Numbered from the stretch's first letter, positions 25,546 through 34,793 are shown. The stretch is DNA of 64,000 nucleotides from Bin22 sp965207275 (GCA_965207275.1 CBDBMH010000002.1:2852001-2916000); one strand, 5' to 3'. Numbers and translations are program-made. The notes: generated from the letters alone by a model not told the origin.

Positions 25546-26151
25546 ATGTTCCAGGACCGCCTTGTCGGCCTTGCGCTGCTCATTGCCTTCGTTGCCATAC
25601 TTTGGGTAGTGCAGATAATCAACATCTTAATGGACTACAGCCTGAACCAGTACGGCCTGGTGCCCCGGACCATCGAGGGATTGCGAGGCATACCGCTGAG
25701 TCCCTTCCTGCACGGCGGGTTCGGCCACCTGATATCCAATTCATTTCCTCTGATAATCCTTGGCGGCCTGGTGGCGGCCCGGGGAAAGGCCAACTTCGTG
25801 GGAGTTACCCTGTTCATTGTTTTCGTCGGAGGAATGGCGGTGTGGTGCGTGGGACGTCCCTGGCCCTGGGACGATGTTCAGCACGTGGTCCACGTCGGGG
25901 CCAGCGGCCTGGTGTTCGGTTATTTCGGCTACCTGGTGGCCCGGGGCTGGTACGAGCACAGCGTCCTTTCAATTATCGTGGCGGCGCTGGTAATTCTGGT
26001 GTTTGGCTCCGGCATCGTTTTTGGCGTACTGCCTACGGCGCCTTACATTTCCTGGGAGGGACACCTGTGCGGCCTGGTGGCCGGGGCGCTGATTGCCGGG
26101 TTCACCAGGGAACGATTCCGCAAGACAAGGACGGCACAGTCCAGCAGGTAG
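25546..26151 (+). CDS. Rhomboid family intramembrane serine protease
   Basis: A 201-residue membrane protein with about six helices. The first-loop GGFGHLISNSFPLIILGG (H-x3-N type), the catalytic serine in HVGASGLVFGYFGYL, and the catalytic His in WEGHLCGLVAGALIAG match rhomboid proteases, which cleave membrane proteins within the bilayer. ATG 25546 directly follows the tlyA stop (two bases); a longer frame into tlyA exists but would be mere overlap. Substrates are unknown. Confidence 0.92.
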   Translation: MFQDRLVGLALLIAFVAILWVVQIINILMDYSLNQYGLVPRTIEGLRGIPLSPFLHGGFGHLISNSFPLIILGGLVAARGKANFVGVTLFIVFVGGMAVWCVGRPWPWDDVQHVVHVGASGLVFGYFGYLVARGWYEHSVLSIIVAALVILVFGSGIVFGVLPTAPYISWEGHLCGLVAGALIAGFTRERFRKTRTAQSSR

Positions 26152-26185
26152 ACCGGAGGACCACTGACCAAGGGAGACCAACAAC

Positions 26186-27268
26186 ATGAAAATAACGGAC
26201 GTGGAATGCCTTGTCCTGGACCGCAGTTTTCCCTTCGTGCGCGTCTTCACCGACGAGGGCATCGTCGGCTTTGGCGAGTGCTTCCGGCGACAGCCGGGCA
26301 TCATCAAGGCGACTATTGACCAGCTGCTCAAGCCGGCCTTGATGGGCAAGGACCCCACCGAGACAACACTGCGCTTCAACGACATGCAGCGCGCCGGCTC
26401 GGCGCTGGAAATGGGCGGGGCCATCTGGTGCGCCATCGCAGGCATTGACATCGCCCTGTGGGACATTAAGGGCAAGGTGGTCGGGCAGCCTATCTCCCAT
26501 CTGCTGGGCGGCATAGCCCGGGACAGGATACGGATGTACGCCAGTTCCATGCGCCGGGATATGACGCCGCTGGAGGAGGCCCGCCGGGCCGCTTCTTTCG
26601 TCGAACAGGGCTACACCGCCTACAAACTGCATAGCGCCGTGCCGGGGGCAATGGACGACAGCGCCGACCACACCATCGCCACCGTAGCCGAAGTGCGAAG
26701 AGCCGTAGGGGATAATGTCGACATCCTCATCGATGTGAATGGGGCCTACTCGGTGCACCGCGCCATCGAAGTCGGCAAGGCCCTGCAGGCGCTGGGAGCG
26801 TTCCACTTCGAGGAACCCCGGCCGCATTACGACCTGGAGGGTTTGGCCACCGTCGCGGACGCGCTGGACATTCCCATCGCCTCCGGGGAGATGATCTATA
26901 CCCGTTACGAGTATCGTGACCTTATCCTGAAAGGAAGGGTAGATATCATACAGCCGGACATCGTCAAATCCCCTGGATTCACCGAGTTCCAGAAGATTGC
27001 CGCCCTGTGCGAGACCTTCGGCAAGCCCATTACGGTGCACAACACCCAGCCGACAATCAGCACGGTGGCCCATCTGCACTTCTGCGCCGCCTACCCCATC
27101 GCGCCCTATGCCCAGGAATACAACATCGAGCCCGTTTCCATCCGCGACGAGATTCCCGTGCTTAAGGAACCGTTGGAGGTCAGGGATGGCTACCTGGCGG
27201 CGCCTACCGGCCCGGGACTGGGCATTGAACTGGACGATAAGGCGTTGAAAGCCCTGGCCGACCGCTAG
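26186..27268 (+). CDS. Mandelate racemase/muconate-lactonizing-type enolase superfamily enzyme
   Basis: A 360-residue enolase-superfamily protein: N-terminal capping domain (VFTDEGIVGFGECFRR) and barrel. Three acidic metal ligands fit Asp in ILIDVNGAYS (~residue 184), Glu in FHFEEPRPH (~210) and Glu in IASGEMIYT (~236). His in ITVHNTQPT (~285) is the expected general base or acid of the mandelate racemase subgroup. The usual K-x-K at the end of the second strand reads YKLHS (K-x-H). It would abstract the proton next to a carboxylate, as in sugar-acid dehydration or lactone isomerisation. AGGGAGA lies upstream of the ATG, 34 bases after the rhomboid gene. Confidence 0.93.
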   Translation: MKITDVECLVLDRSFPFVRVFTDEGIVGFGECFRRQPGIIKATIDQLLKPALMGKDPTETTLRFNDMQRAGSALEMGGAIWCAIAGIDIALWDIKGKVVGQPISHLLGGIARDRIRMYASSMRRDMTPLEEARRAASFVEQGYTAYKLHSAVPGAMDDSADHTIATVAEVRRAVGDNVDILIDVNGAYSVHRAIEVGKALQALGAFHFEEPRPHYDLEGLATVADALDIPIASGEMIYTRYEYRDLILKGRVDIIQPDIVKSPGFTEFQKIAALCETFGKPITVHNTQPTISTVAHLHFCAAYPIAPYAQEYNIEPVSIRDEIPVLKEPLEVRDGYLAAPTGPGLGIELDDKALKALADR

Positions 27269-27438
27269 GGTTCTTTTGAGAGACCGATCTGCGACCTCCT
27301 TGGGCGGGGAGTTGCACCGTATCCCCGGAGTTTGGAGAGGATGGTAAGATACCAGCCACGCAGACCTTGACCAGCCCCAATGTACAGTGGCGCCGGACAT
27401 TACCGTTGACCAGCAGTTCTATGATCAGGAGGAACCTT

Positions 27439-27921
27439 ATGGACGTTAGCGAAGTGGCTCAAATGTTAATGAACCAGGGAAAGCGGGTTTCAGTGGCCGA
27501 GGCGGACACCGCCGGCCTGATCGGCTACCTGCTGGGCACCATCCCGGGCAGTTCCCAGTACTTCCCAGGGGGTGTGATTGCCTACACCGGCGGACTTAAG
27601 CAGAGCATCCTGGGCGTGTCCGACGAGCTTTACGACACCAAGGGCAGCGTGTGCGAGGAGATGGCCATTGCCATGGCGCGGGGCGTCCTGGAACTGACAG
27701 GCACCGACTACGCCGTGTCCACCACCGGCGTTACCGGCCCCGGGCAGGGCCACTCGTCCTTCCCCATTGGCACCTTCTACATCGGCCTGGCCGACGCCAA
27801 CGGCAACGACGTGGCCATCCACCGCGTATTCGACAGCGACCGGGACGGCAACAAGCAGGCGGCGGCCCAGGCGGCCATCGACCTGCTGGGGGAACGGCTG
27901 AAGGAAGGGCAGGGGGGCTAG
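27439..27921 (+). CDS. CinA C-terminal-type nicotinamide-nucleotide amidohydrolase family protein
   Basis: A 160-residue stand-alone CinA C-terminal (PncC-like) domain. SVAEADTAGLIGYLLGTIPGSSQYFPGGVIAYT and YAVSTTGVTGPGQG, ..FPIGTFYIGLAD match the family. The usual SCTGG of the active site reads ADTAG here, with Ser replaced by Asp, so activity may be altered; this could be a CinA-like paralogue with another role. AGGAGG precedes the ATG. It is followed after one base by the receiver-like gene. Confidence 0.85.
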   Translation: MDVSEVAQMLMNQGKRVSVAEADTAGLIGYLLGTIPGSSQYFPGGVIAYTGGLKQSILGVSDELYDTKGSVCEEMAIAMARGVLELTGTDYAVSTTGVTGPGQGHSSFPIGTFYIGLADANGNDVAIHRVFDSDRDGNKQAAAQAAIDLLGERLKEGQGG

Positions 27922-27922
27922 A

Positions 27923-28321
27923 ATGGCTAACCCAACTTGCATCATCCTGCTGGGCCAGAACCTGTTCTTCCAGGCACGGGTGGAGACGGTGGCCGAACCC
28001 CTGGGCTACTCGGTGCGCCAAGCCCACACCGAGGCCGACTTCTGGGACTGCTACGCCGACGGTGAGACGGAACTGGTGCTGGTGGACCTGGAGGGCGATG
28101 CGGATACCTGGAGCGGCGTATTGACGGCGCTGGGAGAACGGGTTGCCGCCAGCGCTGGGACCGGCCCGCGCATCGTGGCCTTCGGGCCCCACGAGGACAC
28201 GGCATCCATGGAACGGGCGGCGGCCCTGGGCGCGCAGCAGACGTTGAACAAGGGCCGCTTTAGCGCCACGCTGGGGGAGATTGTGGGGGCGGGCAGGGAC
28301 AATAGGGATTGTCCGCTTTAA
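27923..28321 (+). CDS. Response-regulator receiver-like protein, probably not phosphorylated
   Basis: A 132-residue protein with the alternating strand-helix layout of a CheY-like receiver: CIILLGQNLFFQARVETVAEPLG, ELVLVDLEGD in the position of the phospho-acceptor strand, and AAALGAQQTLNKGRF at the usual conserved Lys. The acidic pair after the first strand is missing, so it may be a pseudo-receiver. The ATG is one base after the stop of the CinA-like gene, which implies translational coupling. No histidine kinase is nearby. The assignment is by fold pattern only. Confidence 0.55.
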   Translation: MANPTCIILLGQNLFFQARVETVAEPLGYSVRQAHTEADFWDCYADGETELVLVDLEGDADTWSGVLTALGERVAASAGTGPRIVAFGPHEDTASMERAAALGAQQTLNKGRFSATLGEIVGAGRDNRDCPL

Positions 28322-28363
28322 GAGTGTTGATACCAGGCGCGAATTCGGTTGGTCGGGAGCGAC

Positions 28364-28798
28364 ATGACTACCCAAGGGTCTCCAATGGAACCGTTCGAGC
28401 AAGATGAAGCTGCGGTAGCCGACTATCGACAGCAGGCCAGGGATTTCCTGAATAAGGGGAGGCAGTATTTGGCCGATGGCGATTTGCATCAAGCATCCGA
28501 GAAAGGATGGGGGGCAGCGGCCTGGATGGCCAAAGCCGTGGCCGAAGCCCAGGGTTGGGAGTACCGAAGGCACGACCAGTTCTTTCAGGTGATGTACGAT
28601 GCTGCCAGCTTGTCAGGCGACCCGCGGCTGAATGGCTTTCGCCGGACCGCCAATGAACTGCACGGCTTTTACTACACCCGCCGGCGCTTCCTACGCTCCG
28701 ACGCCATAAGCGACGACCTGGATGAAATGGAAACTCTATTGGACGTGCTGGAACCGCTGACGGCGTCGGGAGAATGGGCGCCGCCAAGCAGTGGATGA
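28364..28798 (+). CDS. HEPN/PaREP1-like helical protein
   Basis: A 144-residue helical protein: YRQQARDFLNKGRQYLADGDLHQASEKGWGAAAWMAKAVAEAQG is the PaREP1/HEPN-like first half, and FRRTANELHGFYYTRRRF contains an R-x5-H arrangement. It is distantly similar in layout to the HEPN protein at 3628-4014. ATG 28364 follows GGGAG. No nucleotidyltransferase partner is adjacent. Its function is unknown; many relatives are accessory or stress genes. Confidence 0.65.
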   Translation: MTTQGSPMEPFEQDEAAVADYRQQARDFLNKGRQYLADGDLHQASEKGWGAAAWMAKAVAEAQGWEYRRHDQFFQVMYDAASLSGDPRLNGFRRTANELHGFYYTRRRFLRSDAISDDLDEMETLLDVLEPLTASGEWAPPSSG

Positions 28799-28850
28799 AG
28801 GCGGATTGGCGCGATGGTGGGGATGGGGTTCGGGCTGTTTGTCATGGTGT

Positions 28851-29312
28851 CTATTCCTCAAGGTAACGGACTTCCACCTTAGGACATAGGAGGCATTCGC
28901 GCTCTTCTGCGCCTCTGCCGGTATCATTCCACTCCGTCCATTCACACTGAGGTGCGAATCCGTTATCACGGAACTTCTTTATGACGTAGAGCAACGCGTT
29001 CTGCCGGGTATCAAAGTTGTACTCGTTGAACTCTCCTTTTTCTCCTTTTTCGTTGGTCGTCCAGCCCGTAGCTATCCAGTACAACTCTGGGTTGAAAGGA
29101 GTTAGCCAGACACTAGCAACGTAACTCTGTTGGTTGTCATCGCTCTCGATGCGGTAGCAAGGGCCTTCATCAGAATCTTCTATGCTGATGTACGGCCCGT
29201 ATTCTTCTAAGTGATGTACTTCCAGCAGAATGTTGAGTTCAATCTCAGGAGACCTGGATCTGGAATTGGCCTCGTGTTGGTCTTTTGGAGCTCTGTGTGG
29301 GTAGTTTGGCAT
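28851..29312 (-). CDS. Hypothetical protein, 153 residues
   Basis: The protein is hydrophilic and acidic, with strands such as ASVWLTPFNPELYWIATGW and a C-terminal CEWTEWNDTGRG..ECLLCPKVEVRYLEE containing three Cys. No family is recognised and there is no signal or membrane segment. GGAGAGAGG sits just before the ATG. Base composition is clearly lower in GC than most of the window, which together with the isolated position suggests recent acquisition. Confidence 0.55.
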   Translation of the reverse strand: MPNYPHRAPKDQHEANSRSRSPEIELNILLEVHHLEEYGPYISIEDSDEGPCYRIESDDNQQSYVASVWLTPFNPELYWIATGWTTNEKGEKGEFNEYNFDTRQNALLYVIKKFRDNGFAPQCEWTEWNDTGRGAEERECLLCPKVEVRYLEE

Positions 29313-29460
29313 CCTCTCTCCTCCGTTGCTTCTTCATTGAGTGACTTATGAGATGAGCTGTCTCGGCCAAGTCACAAAAGCACTGTCATGTGGTCAACGG
29401 ATACAGGGAGCAATATGGTCTCTGAACTTTATAGTGCAACTCACAGTTGGGGAACTGCCC

Positions 29461-30462
29461 CTACTCCCTGAAATGCGGCATTACCCGGTCCGCGAAGAGT
29501 TCCAGGTTTTGCAAGCCCCGGCGCAGGTCCATGCCGGGCCACATCATGCGGAAGCTGCCGTGGGACATGCCCAGTTCCCGCAACTTCTCTATCTCCCCGA
29601 TGCAGTCCTCCGGGTCGCCGATGATGAAGCGGTCTTCGGCCAATTCGGTGAAGGCAGCGCTGAACTCCTCGTCCATGGCCTTGTCCTGGCCCCACTGGGC
29701 GTAGGCGGCGTACTTTCCGCCCAGGAAGGGCGCGGCGTCGGCCCAGGCCTGCTCGCGAGTCTCGCCCACGTACAACTCACGGGCGATGGGCAGGTCGCTG
29801 GGGGCGTCTGAGCCGGACGCCTCGGCGGTTTCGTGGTAAAGCTCAATCTGGCGCTTGATGGCGGTGTAGGTGGCGTGGGGATTCACGTACCAGGTGTAGC
29901 CCCGGCGGGCGGCCCGCTTGATGGCGGCATCGCCGTTGGCTGCCACCCAGATGGGCGGGTGGGGCTGCTGGATGGGCCGTATGGTCATCCGCGCGCCCTC
30001 CAGGTGGAAGTGCTCACCGTGGTGGGTGACCGAGTCTTGGGTCCATAGCTGGCGCATCACGTCCAGGCACTCCAGGTAACGGGAAACCCGGCGGTTGCGG
30101 GCCACCCCGAAGGCGTCGTACTCCTCATCGCGGTAGCCCAGGGCCGCGCTCAGGTGGAAGCGGCCGTTGGTAATGATGTCCATGGTCGTCACCCGCTCCG
30201 CCAGGTCCACGGGATGGTGCAGGGGCACCAGCAGGGTGGCCACCATGCCCATGCCCTCGGCCTCGGCGGCCAGGCGGGCCAGCAGGGGTACGGTCTGCAA
30301 TTGTTGGTAGGGGGACGTCAGGTAGTGCTGGCCCTGGTACAAAAAGTCGAAGCCCAGCTGGCGGGCGTTGCGGATGTACTCCACGATTTCCTGGAAGCTC
30401 TGCCGCATGTCGGCTTCCATGGGCTGCTGACCCATGCCGGAAAGGGATACGCCGAATTGCAT
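29461..30462 (-). CDS. Luciferase-like (LLM class) flavin-dependent oxidoreductase
   Basis: A 333-residue TIM-barrel monooxygenase-like protein. Typical pieces are FQEIVEYIRNARQLGFDFLYQGQHY, LAERVTTMDIITNGRFHLSAALGYRDEEYDAFGV, and IQQPHPPIWVAANGDAAIKRAARRG. Members use FMN or F420 to oxidise organic substrates. GAGGAGA precedes the ATG. It stands alone between a low-GC hypothetical gene and a repeat-bearing gap. A second member is at 52924-53766. Confidence 0.92.
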   Translation of the reverse strand: MQFGVSLSGMGQQPMEADMRQSFQEIVEYIRNARQLGFDFLYQGQHYLTSPYQQLQTVPLLARLAAEAEGMGMVATLLVPLHHPVDLAERVTTMDIITNGRFHLSAALGYRDEEYDAFGVARNRRVSRYLECLDVMRQLWTQDSVTHHGEHFHLEGARMTIRPIQQPHPPIWVAANGDAAIKRAARRGYTWYVNPHATYTAIKRQIELYHETAEASGSDAPSDLPIARELYVGETREQAWADAAPFLGGKYAAYAQWGQDKAMDEEFSAAFTELAEDRFIIGDPEDCIGEIEKLRELGMSHGSFRMMWPGMDLRRGLQNLELFADRVMPHFRE

Positions 30463-30635
30463 GATGTCTCCTCGATGGTGGTAATGGGCGAGATTATAGG
30501 CCGCGGCCCAGGCGGGTTCAATTCAGTAGTTGTGCGCTTCAGGGCGAACGCATTATCAGTGAATTCTCGTTCTGAGCATCGCCGATGAACCTTAACTTCA
30601 CGCGACAAACCGAATCCCGGATCCGTAGCCGGCTT

Positions 30636-30725
30636 GGCAGGGTGGGATTCTAGGCCCTTCGGCAGGCCCTGGGCGGTTTGACTCAATCACCCTGAGGGCA
30701 ACAGAAATCAGAATGCGATTGCCCG
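30636..30725. repeat. Degenerate copy of the CTGAG palindromic intergenic repeat
   Basis: The stretch holds the words gggattctaggcccttcggcagg, caccctgagggcaac and aatgcgattgccc, all shared with copies at 7787-8021, 38747-38930 and 45659-45891. The copy is shortened. The rest of the gap 30463-30809 shows no gene. Confidence 0.6.
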
Positions 30726-30809
30726 GTACCAATAGTCGGCAAATGGGAGCCTGTCAGCCAAGATTATGGGAAAAGCTGATAGTCGGCAATGGGCGACCGC
30801 CGACCACCT

Positions 30810-31583
30810 TCAACCCCGGCCGATGAAGGGCATCTTGGTGGCCATTACCGTCATGAACTGGACGTTGGCGTCCAGGGGCAGGCTGGCCATATAAACCACG
30901 GCGCGGGAGACGTTTTCCACGGCCATGGTGGGCTCCACGGCAATCTCCCCGTAGGGCTGGGGTACGCCCGTCTTGAAGACGGCGGCCATTTCCGTATCAG
31001 CGTTGCCAATGTCAATCTGACCGCAGGCGATGTCATACTTGCGGCCGTCCAGGGAGGTGGAGCGCGTCAGGCCGGTAATCGCGTGCTTGGTGGCGGTGTA
31101 GGGCGCTGAGTTGGGCCGGGGCACGGAGGCGGAAATTGAACCGTTGTTGATGATGCGCCCGCCCATGGGGTCCTGCTCCTTCATCATGCGGAAGGCCTCC
31201 TGGGTGCAGAGGAAGGCGCCAGTGATGTTCACGTCCACCACCGCCTGCCACTGTTCGTAGGTCAGGTCTTCCAGGGGGATGGGCGGCGCGCTGATTCCGG
31301 CATTGTTGAACAGCAGGTCCAGACGGCCAAAGCGTTCCCTGGTGGCAGCGAACAGGTTGGCTACACCCTCGGGCTTGCCGATGTCCCCGGAGGCCGCCAG
31401 CATCCGTCCGGCGGCGTCGCCGGCCAGGGATATGGTCTCCTCCAGGAGTTGAGCGCGGCGGCCGGCCAGGGCCACGGCGTAGCCTTCGGCGGCCAGGGCC
31501 AGGGAGGCGCTGCGGCCGATGCCGGTGCCGGCCCCGGTTACGATGGCTACCTTGCCGTTGAAGCCGTCTGACTGGTTCTGCAT
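30810..31583 (-). CDS. Short-chain dehydrogenase/reductase
   Basis: A 257-residue classical SDR: NAD(P)-binding VAIVTGAGTGIGRSASLAL, LLFNNAGISAPP, catalytic Ser in NNGSISASVPRP and the YTATKHA Tyr-Lys pair. The ending lacks the common W..DGG C-terminal motif and instead reads VQFMTVMATKMPFIGRG. The substrate is unknown. AAGGTG lies before the ATG. A second SDR is at 39002-39796 but shares only family features. Confidence 0.92.
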   Translation of the reverse strand: MQNQSDGFNGKVAIVTGAGTGIGRSASLALAAEGYAVALAGRRAQLLEETISLAGDAAGRMLAASGDIGKPEGVANLFAATRERFGRLDLLFNNAGISAPPIPLEDLTYEQWQAVVDVNITGAFLCTQEAFRMMKEQDPMGGRIINNGSISASVPRPNSAPYTATKHAITGLTRSTSLDGRKYDIACGQIDIGNADTEMAAVFKTGVPQPYGEIAVEPTMAVENVSRAVVYMASLPLDANVQFMTVMATKMPFIGRG

Positions 31584-31730
31584 CGTTACACCTTTACCTT
31601 TTTGCTTTTTTTGTCCAGGAATGGGTATGGATGGTTTGTTGCCTGGGCAGCCGCAAGGGCTGGCCTTACTATCGGTTTCGCTGGCGTCTTTCGACGGGCT
31701 CAGGATGAGCGGTCAGCGCGTCATATCAGG

Positions 31731-31991
31731 TCACTCTACCCGCTCAAAGTATATTCGCCGCACCACCCGTTCCAGTTCGGCGCTTATGAAATCTTCCTCG
31801 GGTTTGACGGCCATGGTCCAGTTGAGCTTGGGATTGGTGGGGTGGGAGAAGACCAGGACGAAGGTGTCGTACTCTTCACCGCCGTCGTAGGGAGTGATGT
31901 AGTCCTCATCCACGTCAACTTCCAGTTCCGGGTCCAGGTCGCGTATAAACTGCTCCGCCTTGGATTGCGCGCGCCGGTACCAGTCAAACAT
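31731..31991 (-). CDS. Hypothetical protein, 86 residues
   Basis: A small acidic protein, MFDWYRRAQSKAEQFIRDLDPELEVDVDED followed by strands TFVLVFSHPTNPKLNWTMAV and an amphipathic C-terminal helix. ATG 31991 has GAGGCGG about 15 bases upstream; a GTG two codons before is an alternative start. It lies 20 bases after the end of the penicillin acylase gene on the same strand, so it may be co-transcribed. No family is recognised. Confidence 0.5.
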   Translation of the reverse strand: MFDWYRRAQSKAEQFIRDLDPELEVDVDEDYITPYDGGEEYDTFVLVFSHPTNPKLNWTMAVKPEEDFISAELERVVRRIYFERVE

Positions 31992-32010
31992 GCTCACGGT
32001 TACCGCCTCA

Positions 32011-34389
32011 CTACACCGGTTCCAGGGTCTGGTGGGCCTGGCTGCGGGCGACGATTCCATCCCAGCCGTACTCCATGGGAATCAATTGAACTTGGCGCCA
32101 GGTCTCCGACTGGTCGTGGTAGTGGGGACTGCCGGGGTTGCCGGAAGCGCCCAGGGGGATGGCCCACAGGGAGTTGTCCCAGTCGGCCAGGTCGTAGGCA
32201 TAGCGGGCCACGGACAGGCCGGTCACGGTGGCCGGGTCGGCGGGGGAATAGGCCCCGGCCAGAGGCGTGTCTGCATCCCCGGACATGGGGATGGAGGGCG
32301 GGTCCAGCAGACTTGCCATTTCAGGAAAGGCCTCGGACAGGGTGTGCCGGGGACGGGCCCGGTGGATTCCGTCCCAGTTCCATCCGGCCAGGGATTTGCG
32401 CAGGGTCTCCACTGCCTCCGCCAGGGCGGCGGACATGATGGACACCCAGGTCTCGCCCTCAGGGAGCAGGCGCCGGTCGTCTTCGGGGAACATGTAAATG
32501 AGCTGGGTCTTGACCCGGCCCATGAAGGCAGCGGTGCCCCGGTTGGCCGGATGCCAGGCCTCTTCAGTCAGCTTGTCGCCCAGGTTGTGGCGATAGATGC
32601 GGCGCAGCAGGGCATCCCGGAAGGCGCTGTAGATGGTGGGAGCCACGTCACCGGCGTCCATGCTGCCGGACCAGCCCAGGAGTATCTGGAGAGCCCTGGC
32701 AGTTTCGCTGTCATGCGTCCGAACCTCGACCCGGTTGGCCTTGAGGTACTGGATGTAGGCCAGGGCGGGGATGGAGACGCGTTCGCTGTGGACCTGGGCC
32801 ATGTCGGCGGCGGTGGGCTTGTCCAGGGCCAAGAGCGCCTCGCGCACCCGCTCGGCGCGGAAGCCCGGGGTGAACTCGGAAGAGATGTAATAGGGATAGT
32901 CGTCGCCCACGGGCTTGTTGTTGGCGGTGACGATATAGCCCTCGGGCGGGTTGATGGAGCGGGGCATTTCCTCGAAGGGGATGTTGCCCTGCCACTCGTG
33001 GTCGTCCACCCAGCCGGGGACGGGCAGGCGGGCGTTCTGCCCCGACCGGATGGGTATTTCGCCCCGGCTCAGGTAGCCAATGTTGCCGTCCACGTCGGCG
33101 AACAGGAAGTTGTTGGCGGGGTCCACCCAGCCACGCATGGAATCGGCCAGCTGGTGGCTGTCCCGCGCCCGCAACATTGTTGGGATGATGTCGGGCCAGG
33201 GCTTGGGGCCGTCGGTGGCGGTGTATTTCAGGGCCAGGCCGTACTTGCCCGGGGGCCCGCCGGCGATGACGGGGCCGTGACGGGTGGCCCAGGTGGTGAA
33301 CTGATGGTCGTCACCGTCCCGTACCCTGATGGTCTCCTCCCTGGTGTCGGTGGGACGCCAGTGGCTGGCGTGAAAGTCCGTCGCGGGGGAAATTCCATCC
33401 CGGTTGATGTCGGGCATCCGGTACATGCCGGTCCTGGAACCGTTGAATTCCTCGATGTACAGGTCCTGGTAATCGCCGCTCAGGTGAGTGATGCACCAGG
33501 CCACCTTGTCGTTGTGGCCAAAGTGGGGAAAGCCGGGCACGCCGGGAATGGCCAGGCCGATGACGTCCCATTCCGGGCAGGCGACGTGGCTCTGGTAATA
33601 AACGTTGGGGGTATCGAGGGCGCGGTGAGAGTCGCCGGCCAGCAGGGGCTTGCCGGTGGCGGTGCGGTCGCCGGCCAGGGCCCAGCTGTTGCTGCCGCTG
33701 TCGGTCTCGTTGAGCAGGTTGACCGCTGCCGCGCCGGCCATCAATTCCGCCAGGTAGTAGTCCAGCTCTCCCTGGTAGCGGCTGCCCGGCGGCAGGATTT
33801 GAAGCTGGCTCGGCTGGTAGCCGGGGGCCAGCAGTGACGCCTTGTCGGGTCCCAGTTCCCGCGCCAACTGGGCCCGCCATGTCTTGGACTCGAAGACGCC
33901 CATGAGGATGTGGCGGACCTTGAAAACCACCAGGCCGTCCCAGGGCTGCCAGGGTTCGGGTTCAATGCCGGATATGGCGTACTCCACGGGGAGGGAGCCC
34001 TCGTTGGTGGCGGTGTCGATCCATGCGTTGGCCCCGGCGGCGTAGGCGTCCATCAGCCGGCGGGTGTGGTCGTTCACCGCACCGTAGTCGGCCTGGGCGC
34101 TGTCCTCCAGGCGGAAGCGGCGCATCATGATGTCCTGGTCCAGGGCGGACTGGCCCACCACCTCGGCCCAGCGGCCGCTCCCCCGGCGGCGGTCGTACTC
34201 CATCTGCCACAGGCGGTCCTGGGCGGTGAAGAAACCCTGGACGTAGAAGGCGTCGACCTCGATGGCGGTCCGTGCGTGGGGAATGCCCCAGGCGTCGCGG
34301 TATACATGTGCCGGGGCGGAAAGGCCGGCCAGGGAGACCCGGCCGGTAGTACGGGGAAGATGGGATGCGAGGTCGGTTTGGGTAAGCAT
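32011..34389 (-). CDS. Penicillin acylase family (Ntn) amidohydrolase
   Basis: A 792-residue protein. AHVYRDAWGIPHARTAIEVDAFYVQGFFTAQDRLWQME is the alpha-chain hallmark, and DSGSNSWALAGDRTATGKPLLAGDSH near residue 230 contains the Ser that becomes the N-terminal nucleophile after self-cleavage. PGFPHFGHNDKVAWCITH and later ANNKPVGDDYPYYISSEF are also typical. The family hydrolyses amide bonds, including beta-lactam side chains and acyl-homoserine lactones. No signal peptide is visible after ATG 34389, although most members are exported, so the enzyme may be cytoplasmic. Confidence 0.93.
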   Translation of the reverse strand: MLTQTDLASHLPRTTGRVSLAGLSAPAHVYRDAWGIPHARTAIEVDAFYVQGFFTAQDRLWQMEYDRRRGSGRWAEVVGQSALDQDIMMRRFRLEDSAQADYGAVNDHTRRLMDAYAAGANAWIDTATNEGSLPVEYAISGIEPEPWQPWDGLVVFKVRHILMGVFESKTWRAQLARELGPDKASLLAPGYQPSQLQILPPGSRYQGELDYYLAELMAGAAAVNLLNETDSGSNSWALAGDRTATGKPLLAGDSHRALDTPNVYYQSHVACPEWDVIGLAIPGVPGFPHFGHNDKVAWCITHLSGDYQDLYIEEFNGSRTGMYRMPDINRDGISPATDFHASHWRPTDTREETIRVRDGDDHQFTTWATRHGPVIAGGPPGKYGLALKYTATDGPKPWPDIIPTMLRARDSHQLADSMRGWVDPANNFLFADVDGNIGYLSRGEIPIRSGQNARLPVPGWVDDHEWQGNIPFEEMPRSINPPEGYIVTANNKPVGDDYPYYISSEFTPGFRAERVREALLALDKPTAADMAQVHSERVSIPALAYIQYLKANRVEVRTHDSETARALQILLGWSGSMDAGDVAPTIYSAFRDALLRRIYRHNLGDKLTEEAWHPANRGTAAFMGRVKTQLIYMFPEDDRRLLPEGETWVSIMSAALAEAVETLRKSLAGWNWDGIHRARPRHTLSEAFPEMASLLDPPSIPMSGDADTPLAGAYSPADPATVTGLSVARYAYDLADWDNSLWAIPLGASGNPGSPHYHDQSETWRQVQLIPMEYGWDGIVARSQAHQTLEPV

Positions 34390-34550
34390 GGGCGCTCCGG
34401 CTATATCAGGTAATCGGCAAGGTCCCGCGGTGATTATCAACTGGGTCTCGACCGACGGGTCGAAACCGGCTTCCGGTTGTGGTTCGAGTTCCCTGGATTG
34501 ATGGCCAGCTTCGGCGTTCTCCCCGATTGTGTCTAAGGACTGTCCTATTG

Positions 34551-34585
34551 CGGTTCGACAAGGTCACCGCGAACGGACTGCGGGC
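34551..34585. repeat. Short palindromic repeat related to ggttcgacaaggtcaccgcgaac
   Basis: This word is a variant of the ttcgacaggctcaggacgagcgg-type palindromic unit that also occurs at 31690-31713, at 42428-42470 inside a gene, and in decayed form at 52256-52282. Confidence 0.5.
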
Positions 34586-34611
34586 TTGCCCTTCAAGAAA
34601 AGGGGCTTGGA

Positions 34612-34650
34612 CTAAACCAAAGCCGGAGACAATACTACATTCTCCGGCTT
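34612..34650 (-). terminator. Rho-independent terminator downstream of the GIY-YIG gene
   Basis: On the minus strand AAGCCGGAGA and TCTCCGGCTT form a 10-bp stem around an ~11-base loop, followed by TTGGTTTAG. It lies 145 bases beyond the GIY-YIG stop, separated by a palindromic repeat. Confidence 0.6.
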
Positions 34651-34653
34651 GCC

Positions 34654-34758
34654 ACCGTCATACCTACCGGGCATAATCCGGTATCCAGAGAATTTGGCTT
34701 TCATTGCGGTTGGCTGACCCTGGCAATACAAGATTCCGGCCTGCGCCGGAGTGACGGT
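34654..34758. repeat. Palindromic repeat ccgtcatacc ... ggagtgacgg
   Basis: The ends accgtcatacctaccgggca and ctgcgccggagtgacggt are inverted relatives, with the pairs atccggtatccagag / aagattccggcctgc inside. This is the form of a widespread class of bacterial intergenic palindromes and differs from the CTGAG family of this window. The gap 34390-34793 shows no gene. Confidence 0.65.
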
Positions 34759-34793
34759 TAATGCCAAAGGCATATACCATCCCGGCATCAGGC

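Noticed and set aside
31960..33837. A 625-residue frame antiparallel to the penicillin acylase gene
   Set aside because: Glycine/valine-rich shadow without motifs; the opposite strand encodes a well-conserved acylase.
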